A stretch of DNA of 30,328 bases, from assembly GCA_030740335.1 (NCBI GenBank), contig JASLXL010000173.1, positions 1 to 30,328 of the forward strand, written 5' to 3'. This stretch comes from SAR202 cluster bacterium. GTDB taxonomy: Bacteria; Chloroflexota; Dehalococcoidia; SAR202; CAJWER01. This document shows, one piece after another, positions 24,391-30,328 of the stretch (the stretch's first letter is position 1; every line of letters starts with the position of its first letter). The notes beneath the pieces are model-generated. The model searched no databases, was not told where the DNA came from, and saw only the letters and a list, made by a program, of their open reading frames with translations. Made by a program: the position numbers and the translations under genes.

Positions 24391-25152
24391 ATGACCGACA
24401 CGACAGAGCTTGAGGGCAAAGTAGCAATTGTGACCGGCGCGGGCCAGGGTATGGGCAAGGATGCGTCTATGCGACTAGCCTCCAGTGGCGCGCGTGTGGT
24501 GGTTAACGACGTCAACGCCGAGGCGGTTGAACAGACGGTCGCCGACATCAATAATGCCGGAGGAGAGGCGATAGCCTCGGCTGGCAGCGTGACGTCGAAG
24601 ACAGATGTCGACCGTATGGTCCTGGCCGCGACGGACACGTATGGGGGCGTGAATATCCTGGTCAATAGTGCCGGGATTCTGCGCTCAACACACGTGATCG
24701 ACATTGAGGAGGACGAGTGGGACCTGGTGATCGAGATCAACCTCAAGGGCACCTACCTGTGCTCACGAGCGGTGCTCCCCGCGATGCGGGAGGCGAACTG
24801 GGGACGCATCGTTAATTTCTCCTCCACGGCCGGCCGCAAGTACAGCACCCTCGGTGGCGCCCACTACTCGGCGTCGAAGGCTGGCGTACTGGGACTCACG
24901 CGGCATCTGGCCATGGAGGAAGCGGCCAACGGCATCACGGTCAACGCGGTGTGTCCTGGACTGGTAAACACTGAGATGGTGCAAAACAGCGTCAGCCCCG
25001 AGCGGGTCAAGGAATACACCGACAGCTTCCCCATCCCGCGAATCGGCGAGCCATGGGAAGTATCGGAGCTTGTGGCATTCATCGCGTCGGATCGGGCTGC
25101 ATACATGACCGGTGTTTCGTTCGACATCAATGGCGGCGACCTGATGATGTAG
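24391..25152 (+). CDS. Short-chain dehydrogenase/reductase (classical SDR)
   Basis: A 253-residue NAD(P)-dependent oxidoreductase. The cofactor motif is TGAGQGMG, followed by NSAG, and the catalytic set is Ser in NFSST, Tyr159 and Lys163 (YSASK). PGLVNTEM and the terminal DINGGDLMM are typical of FabG-like classical SDRs. An Asp after beta-strand 2 (VVVNDVNAE) suggests NAD rather than NADP. The frame is open to 24340, but ATG 24391 with AAGGA upstream fits the family start. About 90 nt after kbl, and followed 23 nt later by a SelA-like gene. The substrate is unknown; a hydroxy or keto acid is likely. Confidence 0.87.
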   Translation: MTDTTELEGKVAIVTGAGQGMGKDASMRLASSGARVVVNDVNAEAVEQTVADINNAGGEAIASAGSVTSKTDVDRMVLAATDTYGGVNILVNSAGILRSTHVIDIEEDEWDLVIEINLKGTYLCSRAVLPAMREANWGRIVNFSSTAGRKYSTLGGAHYSASKAGVLGLTRHLAMEEAANGITVNAVCPGLVNTEMVQNSVSPERVKEYTDSFPIPRIGEPWEVSELVAFIASDRAAYMTGVSFDINGGDLMM

Positions 25153-25175
25153 CGGTCCGGTTTTAGGAGGACCTG

Positions 25176-26312
25176 ATGACAACGACCGGCAAAGGTAGTG
25201 TCTACGCGAAGCTTGGGGCCCGCCCCATCATCAACGCACAGGGCAATCGCACCGTCATGGGCGGCTCCGCGCCAACGCCAGAGGTGGCGCAGGCCATGGA
25301 GGACGCTGCCGACGTATACGTCGAGATGGAAGAATTGTTGGAGAGGTCCGGCGAGTTTATCGCAGAGCTGTTGGGCGTAGAGGCGGCCTACATAACTTCC
25401 GGATGCTCTGCCGCGCTGGCCCTGAGCACTGCCGCCTGCATGACGGGGCGCGACACTGACCTCATATCGCGGCTGCCCAACACAACCGGAATGAAGAACG
25501 AGGTCGTTCTGCAGAAGGCGCAGCAGTATAGCTACGACCGCAGCTTCACCATTCCCGGGGCCACGTTGGTGCGTCCCGGCGATGAGGACGGGTGCACCCG
25601 TGAGCAACTCGAAGCCGCCATTGGGCCACAGACCGCCGCCGTTGCGTATCTGATCAGTGCAAACGAGTCTGACTCGATCGTCTACCTGGAGGATGTGGTA
25701 GATATGGCCCACGCTCGCGGTATACCGGTCATCGCCGACGCTGCCGCGCGCATCTATCCGCTGGATTACTTCCGTGGCAACGCCCAGTCCGCCGACCTGG
25801 TGTGTTTCGGCGCAAAGTACATAGGTGCGCCACAATCGGCGGGTTTCGTTTGCGGAAGGAAAGACCTGATCAATGCTGTAGTCGACCAGGGGTTCATCGG
25901 ATTCCAGACCGGAGGCGGGCATGCCTTCGGTCGACCCATGAAGTTGGACAAACAGGAGATTATCGGTGTCGTCACGGCTGTCGAACAGTGGTTCACCATG
26001 AACCACGAGGACCGACTGATAGGCTACGAAGAGAGGCTGTCCGCCATCAAAGACGAGATCAAAGGCATCGCCGGTGTTGAGTCAGGCCTAGAGCAGGTTG
26101 ACCAGTACTACGTCACGAGCCTTGAGGTCAAAATCGACACAGAAACGGTGGGCAAGACTGCCCAGGACGTTGCGGACGAACTGGACGCCGGAAGCCCCCG
26201 GATCTGGGTATCGGTGGCTGGAGATGACACGATTGTTGTGAATTCCCACACCCTCAACGAGGGCGAGGAGTTCATAGTAGCCGAGCGCTTGGGAACAGCT
26301 CTGGGCGGCTGA
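25176..26312 (+). CDS. SelA/DgaE-like PLP-dependent lyase or aminotransferase
   Basis: A 378-residue fold-type I PLP enzyme of the L-seryl-tRNA selenium transferase superfamily. Members outside selenocysteine synthesis act as ammonia lyases on amino sugars or amino acids (DgaE-like). The opening PIINAQGNRTVMGGSAPTPEV is diagnostic. AYITSGCSAALALS binds the PLP phosphate, VIADAAARIYP holds the Asp, and Lys214 in CFGAKYIGAPQSAGFVCG is the Schiff base. A true SelA would be about 460 residues and needs tRNA-binding parts that are absent. AGGAGG precedes the ATG closely. It probably shares a transcript with the SDR. Confidence 0.8.
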   Translation: MTTTGKGSVYAKLGARPIINAQGNRTVMGGSAPTPEVAQAMEDAADVYVEMEELLERSGEFIAELLGVEAAYITSGCSAALALSTAACMTGRDTDLISRLPNTTGMKNEVVLQKAQQYSYDRSFTIPGATLVRPGDEDGCTREQLEAAIGPQTAAVAYLISANESDSIVYLEDVVDMAHARGIPVIADAAARIYPLDYFRGNAQSADLVCFGAKYIGAPQSAGFVCGRKDLINAVVDQGFIGFQTGGGHAFGRPMKLDKQEIIGVVTAVEQWFTMNHEDRLIGYEERLSAIKDEIKGIAGVESGLEQVDQYYVTSLEVKIDTETVGKTAQDVADELDAGSPRIWVSVAGDDTIVVNSHTLNEGEEFIVAERLGTALGG

Positions 26313-26348
26313 CGGCCCACACTCATGACGAAATTTGCCGTTGCTGGG

Positions 26349-26401
26349 GTGTGCAGAGGGGCAAAGCCCCTTTGCTGGGTGTGTGAGGGTGCCCCTCACA
26401 A
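26349..26401 (+). repeat. Dispersed repeat family B (double hairpin), copy 2
   Basis: This 53-nt element has two adjacent hairpins: GGGGC-AAA-GCCCC, then TGTGAGGG-TGC-CCCTCACA. Copy 1 at 11156-11208 has the same length. Both arms of the larger stem are unchanged between copies while the loop differs (TGC against TGT). Confidence 0.75.
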
Positions 26402-26402
26402 G

Positions 26403-26552
26403 GAGGCATTCGGGCGCTTCTTCCACGCCATGATCAAGGAAGGCGTTTACCTGCCTCCCTCGCCATTCGAGGCCCTATTCGTATCGACGGCCCACACCAA
26501 GGCAGACATCGACGCAACGGTGCAATCGGCCGCTAGGGCACTGGGGCGTTAG
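26403..26552 (+). pseudogene. hemL: 3' remnant of glutamate-1-semialdehyde aminomutase gene
   Basis: About 49 codons encode the C-terminal end of HemL: FGRFFHAMIKEGVYLPPSPF, then EALFVSTAHTKADIDATV. The other roughly 370 residues of the enzyme, including the PLP Lys, are missing, and family B repeat sequence stands at the break. The frame continues upstream through the repeat to ATG 26325, but that portion is repeat-encoded. A complete hemL should exist elsewhere if this organism makes haem. Confidence 0.75.
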
Positions 26553-26555
26553 AGA

Positions 26556-26578
26556 GGGGGCGTTCAGTTGAACGTCCC
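26556..26578. terminator. Hairpin between convergent hemL remnant and rpe
   Basis: GGG-CGTTCA (ending 26566) pairs with TGAACG-T-CCC (26569-26578) with one bulged base. It lies exactly between genes that converge, but it has no T-run on either strand. Confidence 0.35.
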
Positions 26579-27252
26579 TACCCTGTGTTTGCCGCTTCCC
26601 TGATACCTGTGATGGCTGCCGCAATGCCTGTGGGGTTACCATAGACGGCTGAGCCAGCTACGAGGACTTGGGCTCCGGCTGCTGCTACGCTGCCAGCCGT
26701 GTCCGGCCCTATGCCGCCGTCCACCTCTAGCTCAGTCGCCAGGCCTGCATCATCCAGCACTTTACGGGCCCGTTCGATCTTGTCGACTGACGCCGGAATG
26801 AAGGGTTGTCCACCGAAGCCGGGGTTGACCGACATTATGAGCAGCAAATCCAGGTCATGTAGGACCTCGGTGATTGTGGACAGGGGGGTCGCGGGATTGA
26901 GGGCTACACCTGCTCGCATTCCTGCGTCCTTGATTTGTTGCACGACACGATAAAGGTGGGTTGTGGCCTCGGCATGTACCGTGAGCGAATCGGCGCCAGC
27001 CTCAGCGAGCTCATCGATATAGAGTTCCGGCTCTTCGACCATCATGTGGATGTCGAGGGTGATATCGGTCCAGCGTCGCACCGCCTTGACCACCATCGGA
27101 CCGAAGGTGAGGGCGGGGACGAAGTGGCCGTCCATGATGTCCATGTGAATGTAGTCGGCGCCTCCCGCGGCGGCCTCGGCGATCTGCTCGCCAAGCCTGC
27201 TGAAATCCGCGGAGAGTATCGAGGGCGCGATTTTCACGACTCGATCAGCCAT
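26578..27252 (-). CDS. rpe: Ribulose-phosphate 3-epimerase
   Basis: This enzyme interconverts ribulose 5-phosphate and xylulose 5-phosphate in the pentose phosphate pathway. The 224-residue TIM barrel has KIAPSILSADFSRLGEQI, the metal and catalytic motif YIHMDIMDGHFVP, DIHMMVEEPE, MSVNPGFGGQPFIP and ELEVDGGI, all standard. The start is ATG 27252, with GGAGG 5 nt upstream, overlapping the last 8 nt of argH; the longer open frame has no family-like sequence. It is the last gene of the leftward argG-maoC-argH-rpe run. Confidence 0.93.
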   Translation of the reverse strand: MADRVVKIAPSILSADFSRLGEQIAEAAAGGADYIHMDIMDGHFVPALTFGPMVVKAVRRWTDITLDIHMMVEEPELYIDELAEAGADSLTVHAEATTHLYRVVQQIKDAGMRAGVALNPATPLSTITEVLHDLDLLLIMSVNPGFGGQPFIPASVDKIERARKVLDDAGLATELEVDGGIGPDTAGSVAAAGAQVLVAGSAVYGNPTGIAAAITGIREAANTG

Positions 27253-28594
27253 TGTCCGCCTCCAGAGTCTCTCTTGCCGCGTCAACTGCCTCGGCCACAC
27301 GACGGGAAGCAGTGCCTCCAGGCACGTCTCGCGCCTCCAGCGATGTCGTCACATCTATGGACAGCACGCTTTCATCGAATAGCGTGGAGTGGTTCCGGTA
27401 GGCTTCAAGAGAGAGTTCGTGGAGTTGCACTCCTTCATCGACAGCCTGCTCAGAGAGGGCAGCGACGACACCGTGGGCCTCCCGGAAGGGCATCCCGCGA
27501 ATGACCAGGTAGTCTGCGATGTCTGTGGCTAGGGAATTGCCGCCCTCCGCGGTGTCCCTGAGACGGTCGATGTTTAGCCCCATTGTCGACACCATGCCGG
27601 TCATCACGGCCAGGGTGGACTGAAGCACGTCGACGGTATCGAAGAGCGCCTCTTTGTCCTCCTGCATGTCGCGATCGTAGGTCATTGGCAGGCCCTTCAT
27701 AACGGTCAACATGGCGACGAGGTGACCAAATACCCTACCCGTCTTACCGCGAGCCAACTCTGCAAAGTCGGGGTTACGCTTTTGAGGCATCATGCTGCTG
27801 CCGGTCGTATAGTCGTCGTGGAGCCGAATGAACTCGAACTCCTCGGAGGACCAGAGCACCATCTCCTCTGCCAGCCGCGACAGATGCATCATGCATGTGG
27901 ACGACGCGGACAGGAGATCAAGCACAAAATCGCGGTCCGAGACGGCATCCATACTATTTGCACTGATGCTCGCGAAACCAAGCTCCCGGGCCACCATCTC
28001 GCGATCTATGGGGTATGGCACGCCCGCCAGCGCCCCGGAGCCCAGAGGCATTACGTCGGCCCTGGTCTGGGCCTGCAGCAGGCGCTCCCGGTCCCGACCC
28101 AGCATCTCAAAGTATGCCAGCATGTGGTGTGCAAAATAGACGGGCTGGGCACGCTGAACATGGGTGTAGCCCGGCATGATAGTCGTGGTGTGTTCCATGG
28201 CCTTGCCAACGAGGGCTTGCCGCAGATCATGAACGCCCACTACGAGATTCTGGATGGCCTCTTTGGTGTAGAGGCGCATGTCTGTGGAGACCTGATCGTT
28301 GCGCGAACGGGCTGTGTGGAGCTTGCCCGCGACATCGCCGATCTTATCGAACAGGCGCCGCTCGATGTTCATGTGGATGTCTTCGAGCTCGTCCCTCCAC
28401 GGGAAGTTTCCCGCCTCGATCTCTTCTTTGACCTGCCCCAGGCCGTCCATGATCGAGTCGAAATCGTCTTGGGGCAGTATCCCCTGCTTGGCCAACATGC
28501 GGACATGCGCCATCGATCCCACTATGTCGTGCTTGTACAGCCGGCGGTCGTAGTGGAGCGATACGGTGTAGGCAGAGTGGTCGTTGTGAAGCAT
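27245..28594 (-). CDS. argH: Argininosuccinate lyase
   Basis: The last step of arginine synthesis: argininosuccinate to arginine and fumarate. The 449-residue protein has the superfamily signature GSSMMPQKRNPD, plus HTARSRNDQVSTDMRLYTKE, MPGYTHVQRAQPVYFAHHML and PLGSGALAGVPYPIDRE. The N-terminus is odd: most ArgH begin with a WGGRF motif about 20 residues before S(I/L)xxDxRL. Here the ATG at 28594 gives MLHNDHSAYTVSLHYDRRL, lacking it. Reading further upstream in frame gives SRGRLL at the corresponding distance but no usable start codon, so the true start may be a rare codon or the motif is lost. GAGGT 9 nt upstream supports 28594. Confidence 0.92.
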   Translation of the reverse strand: MLHNDHSAYTVSLHYDRRLYKHDIVGSMAHVRMLAKQGILPQDDFDSIMDGLGQVKEEIEAGNFPWRDELEDIHMNIERRLFDKIGDVAGKLHTARSRNDQVSTDMRLYTKEAIQNLVVGVHDLRQALVGKAMEHTTTIMPGYTHVQRAQPVYFAHHMLAYFEMLGRDRERLLQAQTRADVMPLGSGALAGVPYPIDREMVARELGFASISANSMDAVSDRDFVLDLLSASSTCMMHLSRLAEEMVLWSSEEFEFIRLHDDYTTGSSMMPQKRNPDFAELARGKTGRVFGHLVAMLTVMKGLPMTYDRDMQEDKEALFDTVDVLQSTLAVMTGMVSTMGLNIDRLRDTAEGGNSLATDIADYLVIRGMPFREAHGVVAALSEQAVDEGVQLHELSLEAYRNHSTLFDESVLSIDVTTSLEARDVPGGTASRRVAEAVDAARETLEADNG

Positions 28595-28628
28595 TAAGAG
28601 ACGACCTCTGGAAGCTGTTTCCGATCTA

Positions 28629-29096
28629 CTAGGGACACTTCGGGACCAGGAATCGACGGCGGAGGGTCACTACCTTTGTGCCGTCCTGATTGAACGCCCG
28701 GCTCTCCATGTACACGATGCCGCGGTCTGGACGAGAGCGAGACTCGCGAGTCTCCAATATCTCGGACTCACCGTAAATCGTGTCGCCCTGGAAGACCGGC
28801 GCGTCGTGAGTGATTTTTTCGTACTCAAGGTTTGCGACGGCCTTTCCGGAGGTGTCCCGCACGCTCATACCAACCAGCAGGCTGATCACGAGGGGTCCGA
28901 CGACCAGAATCTTCCCATGCTGGTGTTTGGCCATGTAGGCCTCGTCGATGTGCAGCGGACTGCTGTTCATTGTGATGAGCGAGAAAAAATGGTTGTCGGC
29001 CTCGGTGACGGTCTTGCCGGGCCAGTGCTTGTATATGTCACCAGGCACGAAGTCATCAAGATATCCGCCGAAGTTTTCCCTACCATCGTGGATCAT
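28629..29096 (-). CDS. MaoC-like hotdog dehydratase
   Basis: A 155-residue single-hotdog enzyme of the MaoC type, which adds water to enoyl-CoA esters; close relatives act on mesaconyl-CoA or itaconyl-CoA. YLDDFVPGDIYKHWPGKTVTEADNHFFS and NSSPLHIDEAYM contain the expected acidic residue and His of the hydratase-2 site, and VGMSVRDTSGKAVANLEYEKI follows. It lies between argG and argH on one strand, 29 nt from the first and 34 nt from the second, so it is carried in the arginine transcript without an evident metabolic link. Confidence 0.85.
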   Translation of the reverse strand: MIHDGRENFGGYLDDFVPGDIYKHWPGKTVTEADNHFFSLITMNSSPLHIDEAYMAKHQHGKILVVGPLVISLLVGMSVRDTSGKAVANLEYEKITHDAPVFQGDTIYGESEILETRESRSRPDRGIVYMESRAFNQDGTKVVTLRRRFLVPKCP

Positions 29097-29125
29097 TTAA
29101 GTATCACCATGTGTTCTAGCTGTTG

Positions 29126-30328
29126 CTACTCAGATCTATTCATACCGGGAACCTGGCGCGAGCCGACGTTTTTGGCCGAGACGCCCAGTATCTTTAGGAA
29201 ACCTTCCGCGTCCGAGTGGTCGTAGGAGCCGAGCGCCTCCATGGAGGAGTCGTCGGTGTACAGAGAGTGGGGCATTGCCTCGGGCGTGTCCTCGGCAGAC
29301 TCGAAGAAGATCGTCCCCTTGTAGATACGCACGGATATCGTGCCCGTGGCCAGGCGTGAGATCGGCTCAAGCGCCGCCAGGGCCGATGTCGTCGCCAGGT
29401 CGTGCCAATAGCCCTGGTATATCTGCGTGCTGATTGTCCGGGATAGGTCGTTCAGCAGGTCCCGTGAACGCCGGTCGAGGACAAACTGTAACAGGAACTC
29501 GTAGTTCGCCCCCAGGAGTTCCATTCCTGGGGCTTCGTAGATGCCACGAGACTTGACCCCAACAAAGCGGTTTTCGATGACATGAGTCCCGATCCCGACG
29601 GCATGTTTGCCGGCAGCGGCATTGGCAGCCTCGAACATCTCGACCAGGCCCATCTCCTCGCCGTCGAGGGCCACGGGGACGCCCTCCTCCCACCGCACAG
29701 TGATGGTCTGGGGCTGGTCCGGGGCATCCCAGGGCCAGACGCCCATGCCGGGCTCAAGAAAGAAGGGCGGCAATGTCACGTCCTCGAGATCACCCGCCTC
29801 ATGGGTAAGACCCAGGAAATTAGCGTCGGTCGAGTAGCGCGACTCGCTGGAAGGCTTGATAGGCAAGCTCTTGGCCTCGCAGAAGTCGAGCATCTGTTGA
29901 CGGCCAGGGAACTCCGCGACGAACTCTGGGTCGCGCCACGGGGCATACACGGTCAATTCCGGATCCAGCATGTTGGAGGTGAGTTGGAACCTCACCTGGT
30001 CGTTGCCCCGGCCGGTGGCCCCATGAAACAGCACACCTATGTCTCGATCATGAAGCTCCGAGAGGATAGCACCCACAGTGACCGGCCGGGCTATCCCAGT
30101 TGTATTCCAATAGCCACCCTCGTACCGCGCCTGGGCCTGAAGAACCTTCAGCCCGGCCTGAGCCAGGAGGTCCGTCCCATCCAGCAAGACCAGGGATGTA
30201 GCGCCGCAGCCCATCATGCGGTCGACGACGGCATAGAGGTTCTCTTCATCGGGCTGGCCCAGGTCCACCGTGAAACCCTCCACGGTGAATCCCTTATCGG
30301 AGAGCCAGCGGACCACGGTACAGCTATC
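29126..30328 (-). CDS. argG: Argininosuccinate synthase, 5' end cut by window
   Basis: Joins citrulline and aspartate with ATP to argininosuccinate. The visible part covers about 400 residues. HGATGRGNDQVRFQL is the citrulline/aspartate loop, SRYSTDANFLG and HEAGDLED follow, then GIYEAPGMELLG and the C-terminal helical domain (SRTISTQIYQGYWHDLATTSALAALE). The frame runs off the window; the edge codons read DSCTVVRWL. The ATP P-loop (SGGLDTS-type) is therefore only partly inside, and the GTG at 30316 is not the start. Confidence 0.93.
   Translation of the reverse strand, partial: DSCTVVRWLSDKGFTVEGFTVDLGQPDEENLYAVVDRMMGCGATSLVLLDGTDLLAQAGLKVLQAQARYEGGYWNTTGIARPVTVGAILSELHDRDIGVLFHGATGRGNDQVRFQLTSNMLDPELTVYAPWRDPEFVAEFPGRQQMLDFCEAKSLPIKPSSESRYSTDANFLGLTHEAGDLEDVTLPPFFLEPGMGVWPWDAPDQPQTITVRWEEGVPVALDGEEMGLVEMFEAANAAAGKHAVGIGTHVIENRFVGVKSRGIYEAPGMELLGANYEFLLQFVLDRRSRDLLNDLSRTISTQIYQGYWHDLATTSALAALEPISRLATGTISVRIYKGTIFFESAEDTPEAMPHSLYTDDSSMEALGSYDHSDAEGFLKILGVSAKNVGSRQVPGMNRSE

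Noticed and set aside
24864..26006. Long minus-strand frame (380 codons) opposite the SDR and SelA-like genes
   Set aside because: It spans two well-supported plus-strand genes and resembles no protein family.
1..30328. tRNA, rRNA, CRISPR arrays, riboswitches, transposase or phage genes
   Set aside because: I looked for cloverleaf-like segments, regular spaced repeats, known riboswitch cores and integrase or transposase motifs on both strands and saw none I could support.

Overview
The window is a GC-rich (about 60% by eye) bacterial chromosomal segment. It is densely packed with catabolic enzymes for organic nitrogen and carboxylic compounds. Amidohydrolases, an N-acyl-D-amino-acid deacylase, a dipeptidase-like protein, a FAD/fumarate-reductase-type flavoprotein and an SMP-30 lactonase lie beside ordinary arginine-biosynthesis genes. 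GTG and possibly TTG starts, several ORF-free degenerate repeats and this gene mix resemble Chloroflexota of the SAR202/Dehalococcoidia type. That taxonomic guess is inference: no rRNA or other universal marker is present.

Region by region. 1-5976 (+): end of an amidohydrolase, a decayed alpha/beta-hydrolase, a DegT-type aminotransferase, a FAD-dependent reductase, an SRPBCC protein and a hotdog thioesterase. 6200-8256: a stand-alone LigD-type ATP-dependent DNA ligase (-), divergent from an SMP-30/gluconolactonase (+). 8509-11702 (+): a D-aminoacylase, a GNAT acetyltransferase and a PPOX-fold oxidase. 11703-12195: non-coding or decayed DNA with an inverted repeat and a good promoter.

12196-21761 (+) is the centre of interest: eight genes forming a complete N-methylglutamate pathway, mgsA-mgsB-mgsC-gmaS-mgdB-mgdC-mgdD-mgdA. 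By homology, GmaS makes gamma-glutamylmethylamide from methylamine and glutamate. MgsABC (a split glutamate-synthase-like enzyme) makes N-methylglutamate. MgdABCD (sarcosine-oxidase-like) oxidises it back to glutamate and passes the methyl carbon to tetrahydrofolate. The alpha subunit MgdC keeps two complete cysteine sets for [2Fe-2S] clusters that classical heterotetrameric sarcosine oxidase lacks. This suggests a dehydrogenase, not an oxygen-using oxidase.

21949-26552: a dipeptidase-like gene with a lost metal site (-), divergent from glycine C-acetyltransferase, a short-chain dehydrogenase and a SelA-like PLP enzyme (+), then a 3' remnant of hemL beside a repeat. 26578-30328 (-): argG (cut by the window edge), a MaoC-like hydratase, argH and rpe, probably one transcript.

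Two dispersed repeat families recur between genes. Family A is about 33 nt, with copies near 6026, 11739, 21817 and 21892. Family B is a 53-nt double hairpin, with clear copies at 11156 and 26349 and probable decayed copies at 8391 and 16589.
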